DNA of 64,000 nucleotides from JAJYTL01 sp046705265 (lineage in GTDB: Bacteria > Pseudomonadota > Alphaproteobacteria > Ferrovibrionales > Ferrovibrionaceae), in NCBI GenBank assembly GCA_046705265.1, contig JBJKQL010000067.1:1-64000 (forward strand). The letters are read 5' to 3'. Below the pieces are notes generated by a model. It made no database searches. It was not told where the DNA came from and saw only the letters and a list, made by a program, of their open reading frames with translations. A program made the translations under genes and the position numbers. The first letter of the stretch is position 1. Each line of letters starts with the position of its first letter. Shown here piece by piece: positions 54,308-63,628 of this stretch.

Positions 54308-55401
54308 CCAACTCGGTCATCGGACGGGAGGCGGCGGCAGATGGTGGCATCCGAATCCGCGTGCCCTCACGCCGGCAACTTGCCATTCTCGGCCTCGGCA
54401 TTGTGCTTGGCCTCGCCGCGGCCTGGTACGGTTACCGCTGGTGGACCGTGGCGCGCTTTGTCGAGAGTACTGATGATGCCTATGTCGGCGGTAACGTCAC
54501 ACCGATTGCGCCGCACGTCTCTGGCTTTGTCGCCAAAATCCTCGTTACCGACAATCAATATGTGCGAGCCGGGCAGCCACTAGTCCGTTTGGACCGAAGC
54601 GACTTCCGGACGACGCTGCGACACGCCGAGGCCGTGGTCAGACAGCGCGAAGCGGCGCTCGCAGATGTGCATGCCAGATATATTCTCCAACAAGCTCTGA
54701 TCAGACGTGCCGCGGCACATGTCGCTGCGAAGCGGGCCACTGCTGTCTTCGCCGCCGAGAACGACGTTCGCTACGAGAAGCTGGCACATTCGGAGGCTGG
54801 CTCGCGCCAAGCGGCCCAGAAAACTCTCGCTACCGACCGTGCCGCTCAAGCCGCCGTGGTTTCGGCAAAGGCGACTCTCGCGGCATCGAGGCAGCAACTT
54901 GCCGTTCTAGGCAGCGAAACCGCCGCCGCCCGCGCCAACCTCGCCGCCGCGGAGGCCGTGCTGCAAAACGCACAACTCGACCTTAGCTATACAACGGTCC
55001 GCGCTCCAATCAATGGCTATGTCGGCAACCGGTCGGCTCAAGTAGGCGCCTACGTTACCGCAGGTACGTACCTGCTTTCGATCGTACCGGCACGGGGACT
55101 TTGGGTCGACGCGAACTTCAAGGAAGACGAACTCGCCCATATCAAACCTGGCGACTCCGCGACCATCGTTGCTGATGTCCTTCCCGGACGCACGTTTTAT
55201 GGCCACGTGGTGAGCTTGGCCCCCGCGGCGGGAGCGATCTTCAGCGTGATTCCGCCGCAGAACGCAACCGGCAACTTCACGAAGATCGTACAACGGGTGC
55301 CGGTCCGCATCGCCCTTGAGGGGAAGGCCGCTGTGCTCGGCATGCTGCGCCCCGGGCTGTCGACGACGGTAAGCATCGATACGCGGCCGGCAGGCCCTTA
55401 A
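54304..55401 (+). CDS. HlyD/EmrA-family periplasmic adaptor, second pump
   Basis: A 365-residue membrane-fusion protein. The membrane helix is LAILGLGIVLGLAAAWYGYR; after it come STDDAYVGGNVTPIAPHVSG, an Ala-rich coiled coil (about residues 95-200), TVRAPINGYVGNRSAQVGAY and the EmrA-type VIPPQNATGNFTKIVQRVPV. It starts with GTG overlapping the HxlR stop (GTGA) and ends overlapping the start of the emrB-like gene (TAATG), so three genes are coupled. It shares the architecture but not close sequence with the first pump adaptor. Confidence 0.93.
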   Translation: MTNSVIGREAAADGGIRIRVPSRRQLAILGLGIVLGLAAAWYGYRWWTVARFVESTDDAYVGGNVTPIAPHVSGFVAKILVTDNQYVRAGQPLVRLDRSDFRTTLRHAEAVVRQREAALADVHARYILQQALIRRAAAHVAAKRATAVFAAENDVRYEKLAHSEAGSRQAAQKTLATDRAAQAAVVSAKATLAASRQQLAVLGSETAAARANLAAAEAVLQNAQLDLSYTTVRAPINGYVGNRSAQVGAYVTAGTYLLSIVPARGLWVDANFKEDELAHIKPGDSATIVADVLPGRTFYGHVVSLAPAAGAIFSVIPPQNATGNFTKIVQRVPVRIALEGKAAVLGMLRPGLSTTVSIDTRPAGP

Positions 55402-56957
55402 TGACCGAAACGCCGCTTACGGCCCGCCATATTTTGCCGTTCGCTGTCATGTGCGTCGGCATGTTCATCGCGTTGCTCGATATCCAGATCGTCGCCTCAT
55501 CGCTGCAGCAGATCGGGGGCGGGCTGTCGGCGGCAGAAGATCAGATCAGCTGGGTACAGACCGCCTATTTGATCGCGGAGATCGTGATGATTCCGCTCTC
55601 CGGTTGGCTGACACGAGTGATGTCGACCCGCTGGTTGTTCTTTGTCTCGGCATTCGGCTTCACCCTTGCGAGCATGTTGTGCGGCGTCGCTTGGAGCATC
55701 CAGAGCATGATCGCCTTTCGTGCCCTTCAAGGGATGCTTGGGGCGTCGATGATCCCAACCGTCTTCACCTCGTCCTTTCATTATTTCGAGGGCTGGCGGC
55801 GGGTCTATGCCGCGGCGGTGATCGGCTCCATTGCTTCGATCGCGCCGATGCTCGGCCCGGTGGTGGGCGGCTGGATCACCGACATGATGAATTGGCATTG
55901 GCTGTTCTATGTCAATCTCTTGCCGGGGCTTGGCGTTGCCCTCGGCGTCGCCGCGCTCGTTGATATCGACCGACCTGAACCGTCGTTACTGAAAGGGGCC
56001 GATTATCCTGGCATCGTCCTGATGGCGATTGCGCTCGGAACTCTTGAGTACGTGTTGGAGGAGGGCGCGCGCTGGAATTGGTTTGGAGATTTAACAATTC
56101 GCACGTGTGCGATCGTTTCTGCAATTAGTGGCCTCTTGTTTGTGGTGCGAACTCTAACCTACGCTAATCCGGTTGTTGACTTGCGCGCCCTGACAAACCG
56201 TAATTTCACGATCGGCTGCATTCTTTCCTTTGTTACGGGAATCGGCATTTTCTCGACTATCTATTTGACACCATTGTTTCTCGGCTACGTGCGCGGATTT
56301 TCCGCCTGGCAGACAGGTCTCGCCGTCTTTCCGACAGGACTTGCCTCGCTGGTCGGAGTGCCGGTCTATATCGCGCTTGGCCGCCGCTGCGACTTACGAT
56401 GGTTGATGATGTTCGGCCTCGCTTCCTTCGGGTTGGCGATGTGGGCTTATAGCTTCATCACGCACGACTGGGGCGGTGCGCAGTTGCTGGTGCCTCAAAT
56501 CCTGCGCGGCTTTCCTCAGGTCTTCGCCGTGGCGCCCAGCGTTACCCTTGGCCTCGGCGCGATATCCGCGGAGCGGCTGAAATACGCGAGTGGTTTGTTC
56601 AATATGATGCGGAATTTAGGCGGCGCGGTCGGCATTGCGCTTTGTGGCGCGGTGCTCAACGATCAAACAAGCCGCCATTTTCTTGATATCGCTTCTAATC
56701 TGACCCCGACCAATGTCCCAATGGAACGCTTTTTGACGGCAATGAGCGAACATTACAGCTTGATCCTCGGTTCGATCGGCGCCGGCCATGAGGCCGCGTT
56801 CCAATCGCTCCGCGCGCTCGCCTATCGTGAGGCATCGACGCTGGCTTATGCCGATGCCTTTCGAGCCATCATGATTGCCTTCGTCGTCGCGACCCTTCTT
56901 GTGCCGTTCATGCAGAAAGTCGTCACGCAGACAAGATCGCCCGCCGAGGCGCATTAA
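55401..56957 (+). CDS. DHA2-family MFS drug efflux permease (EmrB type), second pump
   Basis: A 518-residue permease with 14 predicted membrane segments. SGWLTRVMSTRWLFFVSAFG follows segment 2, and APMLGPVVGGWITDMMNWHW is the antiporter motif region in segment 5. It should expel hydrophobic compounds together with the adaptor encoded just upstream. The operon order HxlR-emrA-emrB suggests substrate-induced expression. No outer-membrane channel gene is near either pump. Confidence 0.93.
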   Translation: MTETPLTARHILPFAVMCVGMFIALLDIQIVASSLQQIGGGLSAAEDQISWVQTAYLIAEIVMIPLSGWLTRVMSTRWLFFVSAFGFTLASMLCGVAWSIQSMIAFRALQGMLGASMIPTVFTSSFHYFEGWRRVYAAAVIGSIASIAPMLGPVVGGWITDMMNWHWLFYVNLLPGLGVALGVAALVDIDRPEPSLLKGADYPGIVLMAIALGTLEYVLEEGARWNWFGDLTIRTCAIVSAISGLLFVVRTLTYANPVVDLRALTNRNFTIGCILSFVTGIGIFSTIYLTPLFLGYVRGFSAWQTGLAVFPTGLASLVGVPVYIALGRRCDLRWLMMFGLASFGLAMWAYSFITHDWGGAQLLVPQILRGFPQVFAVAPSVTLGLGAISAERLKYASGLFNMMRNLGGAVGIALCGAVLNDQTSRHFLDIASNLTPTNVPMERFLTAMSEHYSLILGSIGAGHEAAFQSLRALAYREASTLAYADAFRAIMIAFVVATLLVPFMQKVVTQTRSPAEAH

Positions 56958-57043
56958 AAATCTCATTCACGACCCGAGCCCGCAGTTGTCCGTCGCCCTA
57001 AGCCGACTTATTTTATGAGGCTCATGGAAAAAAGGGCAAACAG

Positions 57044-58318
57044 GTGGACGACAAGGTGCCGCCGAGGCCCCCTGTGCTCGTCGAGGGGGAGAATGTCATT
57101 ACGACCGCCGTTGTTGAACGCCCGTTCGCAGAGCGGCCGTCGCACGATACCATCCCGGAGATTGCCGAGTGGCTGATTAGCGGAGCGCGGCTGGTGGAGT
57201 CCTGTGTCCGCGCCATCGACGAATATGCTTGGCGTCTGAACGCAGCCGGTTTGCCGCTTTTGCGGGTCAGTCTTCACGGTGGCACCCTTCATCCACAATT
57301 CGTGGGGAACACCTACCTATGGTGGCGCACGACCGGGACGACCCGAGAGATTATGATTACGCACGAGGTGGTGAATCTGTTTCCCTATGAGATAAATCCG
57401 GTTGCGCGCGTTCAGCGCGGAGGCGAAATTTTGCGCCGGCGCCTCGATGGGCCGACAGCCGAATGCGACTTTCCCATCTTGCATGAATTACGGGCCGTGG
57501 GGGCGACTGATTATTACGCGCTCCCCGTTAACAGCGCTTTCGGGGGTCATCGCTACATGGCGGCCTATGTCTGCAATCGTCCGGGAGGCTTTTCTGACGA
57601 TGAGATCAAGGCGCTGACGTGGATTTCTGAACGTCTATCGGTGGTCGCCGATATGCATAGTCAGCGGCGGATCGCGGAAAATGTGCTTAAGGCCTATCTC
57701 GGTCCGCAGACTGGGGATAAAGTTTTAGCTGGTCAGATTCGCCGAGGGGCCGGGGAGGCGATTTTAGCCGTGCTATGGTCCTCCGATCTCCGCCGCTTTA
57801 CGCATTTATCGGACTATCTCCCGGGTGAACGCATGATCGCCCTGCTGAACCGGCTGTTTGATCTTCAGGCGCGTGCGATCGTGGCTCATGGAGGCGAAGT
57901 TCTGAAGTTCATTGGCGACGGCCTGCTCGCGATATTTCCCGTAGCTAACCCGGAGGAGGCGGCGAAAGCGACAGCAAACGCCTTGGCGGCTGCGGCACAA
58001 GCGCTGAAGGCGGTCGGTGCCATGGACGAAGAGACGTTGCTTGCGGATGAAGAGCCGATCGAAATCGTTGTTGCGCTTCATTACGGCACGGTGATTTACG
58101 GTAATATCGGCGCTGCTGACCGACTCGATTTCACGGTCGTCGGCCCAGCGGTTAACCTGGTAAACCGTATCGAGGGTGTCGCGAAAGCGCTCGATCGGAC
58201 GTTGGTGGTGAGCGATGATTTTGCCCGCGCCTATGGCGGCACGCTGACCTCCCTTGGTAGCCATCAACTACGCGGTCTTGGCCAACCGCACGAGTTGTTT
58301 GCGCCACCACCTGGCTGA
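57044..58318 (+). CDS. Class III adenylate/guanylate cyclase
   Basis: A 424-residue soluble cyclase. The C-terminal catalytic domain (residues about 240-420) has the two metal aspartates, D248 in LWSSDLRRFTHLSD and D292 in KFIGDGLLAIFP, and the region ADRLDFTVVGPAVNLVNRIE with the conserved Asn and Arg for transition-state binding. The N-terminal part (residues 30-205) looks like a GAF-type sensor of unknown ligand. It makes cAMP or a related nucleotide. A GTG start with an AAGGG-type context is used. No operon partner is evident. Confidence 0.92.
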   Translation: MDDKVPPRPPVLVEGENVITTAVVERPFAERPSHDTIPEIAEWLISGARLVESCVRAIDEYAWRLNAAGLPLLRVSLHGGTLHPQFVGNTYLWWRTTGTTREIMITHEVVNLFPYEINPVARVQRGGEILRRRLDGPTAECDFPILHELRAVGATDYYALPVNSAFGGHRYMAAYVCNRPGGFSDDEIKALTWISERLSVVADMHSQRRIAENVLKAYLGPQTGDKVLAGQIRRGAGEAILAVLWSSDLRRFTHLSDYLPGERMIALLNRLFDLQARAIVAHGGEVLKFIGDGLLAIFPVANPEEAAKATANALAAAAQALKAVGAMDEETLLADEEPIEIVVALHYGTVIYGNIGAADRLDFTVVGPAVNLVNRIEGVAKALDRTLVVSDDFARAYGGTLTSLGSHQLRGLGQPHELFAPPPG

Positions 58319-58730
58319 CCGTGAAATCGAGCCGATCGTGAAAGTTCATCTTTGGATGTGGTTTGACACTTTCAATGGCGCCACCTAACGCGCTTGAAAA
58401 GCGTCCCTACAAGTGCTACTGGCTAGTAAACAATAATATTGAGAATCTCGTGCCGTGAGATGGGAGGTATGCGCGTAGCACCTTTACCGAAGGGGTCGGA
58501 GACGGTGCTGGGCGAGATCAAGAAGCGGGAATAAGTTCGACAATAATCCGTGATGCGGTGTGGCTGTCTGGGTTGAAGGCTGGCCGCAGCAGCGAGGCGC
58601 GACATCGGGGCGTCTCGGAGGGGTTGTTTACGCTCGGTTGGGTTCGATCAGAGTTCTTATCGTAGCGGCCTTGCGGCCGAAGCCTCCGTTCTTCTTTGCT
58701 GAATTCAAATCGCAGTCAGGAAGGCGAAAC
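58319..58730. other. Spacer upstream of the MFS gene
   Basis: About 410 bases. A TTGACA occurs at about 58364-58369, but no good -10 follows at the right distance. No protein-like frame is supported, although the MFS frame stays open into this region. Confidence 0.45.
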
Positions 58731-60131
58731 ATGACGACTCCATCCACCATGACGGAAACAGCGGCGACAGGAACGGGCGTGGCGATTGCCGAGCGGCTTG
58801 AACGCCTGCCCATGTCCGGGTTTCACATCCAAATTTTGACGATCGCTTGTCTCGCTTGGCTGATCGAAGCCTTCGACATCGGTCTTATCGGCGTCGTTCT
58901 GCCCTCGCTGCATAACCTATGGCATCTCACGCCTCGGGAAACCGGCTCGCTTGCCGCGATCACAGCCGTTGGCATCGTGATCGGCGTCGTGCCAACGGGC
59001 TTTCTTGCGGATCGTTACGGGCGCAAGCGGGTCCTCATGGTCGGCATGGCCTGGTACACGATTATCACCGGTCTTACCGCCTTCGCCAACAGCATCACCG
59101 CGCTGATCGCCCTTCGCTTCCTGGCCGGACTTGGTATGGGAATGATGTTCCCCATTCCCTATGCCATGGTCAGCGAATTCGTTACCTCCAGCCATCGCGG
59201 GAGGTTCACTGGGGTGATGGATTCGTTCCTTTCACTGGGCTATTTCGTGTCGCCAGCCCTTGCCGCGATCATCATTCCAACGACGGGTCTCGACGTCGGG
59301 TGGCGCATCTTTTTCATCCTCGGCGGGGCGCCAATTCTCTATGTCGCTCTGGTCTGGTGGCTGTTGCCTGAATCACCCCGCTGGTACGAAATTAAGGGAC
59401 GCTACCGCGAGGCCGACGCTACGATGAGCAGCATCGAAGCGAAGGTCGAATCGAGCATCGGCCGCAAGCTTCCCCCCGTCGACAGGAAAACGGCACGGCC
59501 GGTGGTTGTGAGCCATGAACATGTGCCAGTCGCGACTATTTTCGATCAAACCTATCTCAAACGTACGATCATGTGCTGGGTCGCATTCGGTAGTACGTTT
59601 TTCATTTTTTACGCCATTCAGCTCTTCATGCCTACGGTTGTGAGCCGAATGGGCTTCTCCCTCACCACTGCGTTCATCTTCACGTCCATCATCGTCGGTT
59701 CCTCCATAGTCGGCAAATTCGTCGAGGCCTATCTGGTGGAAACCTGGGGCCGTAAGCCGGTGATAATCAGTTTCACCCTGATCGCTCTCGTCTGCGCCCT
59801 GTTCTTTGGCTTCCTTCGAAATCCGATTTTGGTGCTCGTGATCGGCGCCACCATGTCTTTTTTCGGCATCAGTATCGATCCAGCAGTCAAAATCTATGTC
59901 GCCGAGAACTATCCAACCCGGGTACGGGGTACGGGCGTTGGCTTCAGTGAAGGCGTAGGACGGCTGTTGGCAGGGGCAATTGCGCCGTTCTACTTCCCGC
60001 AGGTCCTCGCGCGTTTCGGCACCGGGGGCGCCTTCGTATTTGTGGCTATTGTCGCGCTGGCCGGCGTTCTCGCGGTTTGGCTGCTAGGCGAGGAAACCAA
60101 GGGCAAGCTGCTCGAGGATGTATCGCCGTAG
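58731..60131 (+). CDS. MFS transporter (metabolite:H+ symporter type)
   Basis: A 466-residue transporter with twelve predicted membrane segments. GFLADRYGRKRVLMVG is the segment 2-3 loop motif, and PESPRWYEIKGRYREAD after segment 6 is the sugar/organic-acid porter motif. IEAFDIGLIGVVLPSL in segment 1 matches aromatic-acid and metabolite symporters. AGGAAGG lies before the ATG at 58731, which decides this start although the frame is open 57 codons further upstream. The genes that follow (dehydrogenase, aminotransferase) may use its substrate; that is inference. Confidence 0.92.
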   Translation: MTTPSTMTETAATGTGVAIAERLERLPMSGFHIQILTIACLAWLIEAFDIGLIGVVLPSLHNLWHLTPRETGSLAAITAVGIVIGVVPTGFLADRYGRKRVLMVGMAWYTIITGLTAFANSITALIALRFLAGLGMGMMFPIPYAMVSEFVTSSHRGRFTGVMDSFLSLGYFVSPALAAIIIPTTGLDVGWRIFFILGGAPILYVALVWWLLPESPRWYEIKGRYREADATMSSIEAKVESSIGRKLPPVDRKTARPVVVSHEHVPVATIFDQTYLKRTIMCWVAFGSTFFIFYAIQLFMPTVVSRMGFSLTTAFIFTSIIVGSSIVGKFVEAYLVETWGRKPVIISFTLIALVCALFFGFLRNPILVLVIGATMSFFGISIDPAVKIYVAENYPTRVRGTGVGFSEGVGRLLAGAIAPFYFPQVLARFGTGGAFVFVAIVALAGVLAVWLLGEETKGKLLEDVSP

Positions 60132-60704
60132 ACTTCGTTGACGAGGCGGCAACCGACCAAGCGGCTACTTTGTCGGGAGGCGGCGAAGCGCACTGTGCGC
60201 TGCAAAAATGCAGAAATGCATCGCGCGCCCTCACTCGGGTTGAACGCCGGAGTGGGACTTCTTTTCCCTACGAATCATGGCGGCGAGGCCGTCGACAGCA
60301 TTCTTTGCTCCTGACGTGGCTGGGCATGATATCGCGCTTGAAGACGCATGCGGCCTTGCCGCCAGGCGGAACGAGTGTGCCGGGGTTCTTGATTTCGAGC
60401 GCGAAGCGGAGGAAGCTTCCGACGTCGGTGACACTGAGACCGGTATCGATGCGATCGGGTCCATCTACGGCCTTCTGGTTTAGGAGGGTTAAGAAGCGCG
60501 CGACACGCGAGGATGCGCTACCTATTGCGGATGAATTGCAGCGTCGACGGGCGCCAACGATCGAACGCAGCTGACTTGCCATCTATGGCCGGCTGGTGCG
60601 ACCGGTAGAATAACCGGCGGAATAAAGCCGCCATCCTCATCGAACCGTAGGCGCCAGCCATCGGGCGTTCCTTTTGTGCGGCTATTTTCGGGAAAGGTGA
60701 TCCG
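60132..60704. other. Spacer between MFS and dehydrogenase genes
   Basis: About 570 bases. Frames on both strands are open for 70-165 codons but show no domain or ribosome site. It may be decayed DNA. No terminator is clear. Confidence 0.45.
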
Positions 60705-61577
60705 ATGCCTAAGCGGAAGATCTGCTTCTTTGGCCTTGGCGTCCTCGGTGGGGCGGTTGCGCGGCGGCTGACGGCATGCGGGTATCACGTTTCCGGTTTC
60801 GATCCCGACGTTGCAGCACAGGCTGCGGCCGAATCCCATGGCATCGTGCCGGGACACGACGGCCACATCGCAGAGGCGGATTTCATTCTCACCAGTCTGC
60901 CCGACGACAATGCTGTGAAGTCAGTGCTGGCGGGCGAGCGCAATATCCTCGCTCGCATGCACAATAACACCGTCGTAATTGAGCTTAGCACCGCCCTGCC
61001 GGCAACAGTGCGTGACATCGCGACGGCGGCGGCGAAGCGGCATATCGCGGTCATCGACTGCCCGGTAAGCGGCGGACCCGCCGAAGCCCTGGCGGGAAAA
61101 TTGACCCTTCTTGTCGGCGCGGCACCGGAGGCCATTCAAGCGGCCGAGGGGGTGTTGACTTCGCTTGGGGAGATCCAACACGTGGGGGTTCCTGGGGACG
61201 GGAAGACCGTGAAAATCGTCAATAACGTAATGTCGATGGGCAATGTCGCGGTCGCCGCCGAGGCTTTCACATTGGGTGTCAAGGCAGGAATGGATCCCAA
61301 ACGACTGTTCGAAGTACTGTCGAAGAGCGGCGGCCGTTCAGCCCACTTCCTCAAACGCTTTCCAAAAGTTTTGGAGCGTGATTTCCGGCCCGGTTTCAGC
61401 GCCGCGATGGGGGAGAAAGACCTGAGATTGGCTTTAGCCATGATGCATGAATTCCGCTCGCCAGGCTTGATCGCCGCGCTGGTTCATCAGCTTTATGAAA
61501 TGACATGTTCGTCATTTGCCGCGGAAGATATCGTGGCGATCATCAAGATCTTCGAGCGAGAGGCTGGACTATGTTGA
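60705..61577 (+). CDS. 3-hydroxyisobutyrate dehydrogenase-family NAD(P) oxidoreductase
   Basis: A 290-residue beta-hydroxyacid dehydrogenase. The nucleotide motif is FFGLGVLGGAVAR (residues 8-20), the substrate motif is DCPVSGGPAEALAGKLTLLV (118-137), and the catalytic Lys170 and Asn174 lie in VKIVNNVMSMGN. Relatives oxidise 3-hydroxyisobutyrate, tartronate semialdehyde or 6-phosphogluconate; some act as imine or glyoxylate reductases. The neighbouring class V aminotransferase, which often handles glyoxylate, makes a small-hydroxyacid substrate plausible. Confidence 0.92.
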   Translation: MPKRKICFFGLGVLGGAVARRLTACGYHVSGFDPDVAAQAAAESHGIVPGHDGHIAEADFILTSLPDDNAVKSVLAGERNILARMHNNTVVIELSTALPATVRDIATAAAKRHIAVIDCPVSGGPAEALAGKLTLLVGAAPEAIQAAEGVLTSLGEIQHVGVPGDGKTVKIVNNVMSMGNVAVAAEAFTLGVKAGMDPKRLFEVLSKSGGRSAHFLKRFPKVLERDFRPGFSAAMGEKDLRLALAMMHEFRSPGLIAALVHQLYEMTCSSFAAEDIVAIIKIFEREAGLC

Positions 61578-62161
61578 AACAGTCTTCTAACGACGCATAT
61601 CCAGCCTCGTCGTTCGGGCAGGTAGGGAAGAAACTCGTGATAAGCGAGGCCCAAACGACCAAACTCGATTTTACCTGACGCGAGGAACGTCGGAAGGTTT
61701 CCAGGTTAAGCGCACTCGCCAGTTGCGCGGGAAAGAGAATCCGCCGTTGCTTGACAGCAGTCAAATCATGGCGGATGCGGAGACTTGTCAGGGGTTCGAG
61801 TGGCGGGCTGCGCGGTTCCCTGCTCGTGAATCGGCAGAATCTCAAATGTCTGGCTTTGCCACAAACTTGCCTTTCCGCGTCGGCTGACCCGGAAAGACTT
61901 GCCAAGACGGGACCCTTAGAAGCAATCAAAGGTCTGGCTGACTTTCCTTCAGGGGAGATCTCTAAACGCACTTGCGTCGCTGCCGCCTTGTGCGGACAAT
62001 TCGGCGCCGTGTGACATCGAGCCAGCGGAACGACGTGTGATTCCTATCTCCAATTCTAGGATCTCGGAAACGGCCGGTGAGAGGTGCATTGGAGGGCGGC
62101 CGGGTGATTACGGGTCGCACTCCTATAATCGCGTGAAAATAAAGGAAGAAGGATAACTGCG
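61578..62161. other. Spacer upstream of the aminotransferase gene
   Basis: About 580 bases without a supported gene. A perfect -10 hexamer, TATAAT, is at 62124-62129, 33 bases before the aminotransferase ATG, with no good -35; it may be the promoter. Open frames on the minus strand lack protein character. Confidence 0.5.
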
Positions 62162-63355
62162 ATGAATGCCAGTGCCCGGAAAATTCTCCGTGGTCGACAT
62201 TTTTTTGCCAACCCCGGCCCCACGAATATCCCAGATCGCGTTCTACGGGCCATCGATCGGCCGACCATCGATTTCAACGATGCGGATTTTTTGCCAGTAT
62301 TCACCGAGGTGCTCGATGGCCTCAAGCGAATCCTCGGGACCCGACATCATCTTTTCATGTACACCGGGTCGGGCCACGCCGCTTGGGAGGCAACGCTGAC
62401 CAACCTGCTGTCCGCAGGCGACGCCGTGCTGATGGTGGAATCGGGTTATTTTTCGGAAACCTGGAGTAAGATGGCCACGGCGCACGGCTTGGTGACTCAC
62501 AGACTCGCGGCTGACTGGCGCCAGGGTGCCAATATGGAGCAGCTCCGAGAGGCGCTTGAAGCCGACCATGCGCGGATGATCAAGGCGGTTTGCATCGTAC
62601 ATAACGAAACGTCGACAGGCATGACGACCCCGCTGCCCAAGGTGCGAGCAGCGCTCGACGCGGCGCGCCACTCGGCACTTCTTCTCGTCGATACCATCTC
62701 GTCGCTTTGCAGCATGCCATTCCATATGGATAACTGGGGAATCGACGCGACGGTGGGTGGCAGCCAGAAGGGACTGATGAACCCGGCGGGGATCAGCTTC
62801 ACGGCCGTCTCGGAAAAAGGCATGGCGGCTCACGACAAGGCCAAGCTCGGACGTTTCTATTTCGACTGGTCAGTGATGTTAAATCGCAATGTGCACCGCA
62901 GTTTCGTCGGCACGGTCCCGGTTAATGCCTTTTATGGCCTGGATGCGGCGATCAAGATGATCGAGGAAGAGGGGATGGAAGCCGTTCTGGCGCGCCACCA
63001 TCGCTTGGCCGAAGGGGTACGCCGTGCGGTCGCAGTATGGGCTGGAAATAACGGGCCGCAGCTCTTTTGCTCCGATCCCTCTCGTGCCTCCAATTCGGTC
63101 ACCGCGGTTTTGATGCCGGAGGGTTGCGATGCTGAGGCGCTACGCACAGCCGTACGCGGGCGATTTAATGTCAGCTTGGGCGGTGGTCTTGGGCCATTGG
63201 CCGGACGGGTCTTTCGCATCGGGCATATGGGCGATCTTAACGAACCGATGGTGCTGGGGGTCCTTGCAGCGGTGGAGATGGCGTTACGGGAGGGCCGCGT
63301 GCCGCACGGCCGGGGCGGGGTCGATGCAGCAATGGAATATTTCTGTGCTGCATAA
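62162..63355 (+). CDS. Class V aminotransferase (alanine/serine-glyoxylate type)
   Basis: A 397-residue PLP enzyme. The PLP lysine is K203 in ATVGGSQKGLMNPAGISFTA. MYTGSGHAAWEATLTNLLSA binds the cofactor phosphate, and HNETSTGMTTPL and LLVDTISSLCSMPF are typical of serine- or alanine-glyoxylate aminotransferases. Length is normal. The ribosome site AAGGATA and a TATAAT box precede it. Together with the dehydrogenase upstream it may act in glyoxylate, serine or related metabolism; neighbouring genes do not fix the substrate. Confidence 0.93.
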   Translation: MNASARKILRGRHFFANPGPTNIPDRVLRAIDRPTIDFNDADFLPVFTEVLDGLKRILGTRHHLFMYTGSGHAAWEATLTNLLSAGDAVLMVESGYFSETWSKMATAHGLVTHRLAADWRQGANMEQLREALEADHARMIKAVCIVHNETSTGMTTPLPKVRAALDAARHSALLLVDTISSLCSMPFHMDNWGIDATVGGSQKGLMNPAGISFTAVSEKGMAAHDKAKLGRFYFDWSVMLNRNVHRSFVGTVPVNAFYGLDAAIKMIEEEGMEAVLARHHRLAEGVRRAVAVWAGNNGPQLFCSDPSRASNSVTAVLMPEGCDAEALRTAVRGRFNVSLGGGLGPLAGRVFRIGHMGDLNEPMVLGVLAAVEMALREGRVPHGRGGVDAAMEYFCAA

Positions 63356-63628
63356 GACGGCATGGTCCGTCCGAACCGGGTTCACAGAACACTTCCGCTA
63401 AGGATTGGCGAAACGATGCGTTAAATTAAGAATCTCGGTAACAATGTACAGGGAAGGCAAGTGCCCCACGACTTGGTAACTTCTCGCTCATCTCGACAGA
63501 AATCTCGCGAACATCCAAAAAGCGTATCGTATGAAAGAAAGGTATATGGGGTCGAACGTAGCCGGGAGCGGTGGAGAGCGAGGCATGATCCGAGAAGATT
63601 GGATACCCCCATCGACGGAAAAGCAATC
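63356..63628. other. Short spacer before the PaaI-type gene
   Basis: No gene supported. The sequence is AT-richer than its neighbours, and may hold a promoter for the next gene, but no clear -35/-10 pair was found. Confidence 0.4.

Noticed and set aside
58364..58395. TTGACA promoter upstream of the MFS gene
   Set aside because: The -35 is perfect but the sequence 16-18 bases later (TAACGC region) is a poor -10, and the distance to the gene is more than 300 bases.
60610..60640. Fifth GGAATA-N16 element
   Set aside because: GGAATA is present but the -10 position reads CGAACCG, which does not fit the (C/A)(A/G)TCT pattern. Similar partial matches near 48580, 58528 and 12155 also fail at the -10.
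61543..61971. 142-codon minus-strand frame
   Set aside because: No family, no ribosome site; overlaps the end of the dehydrogenase gene.
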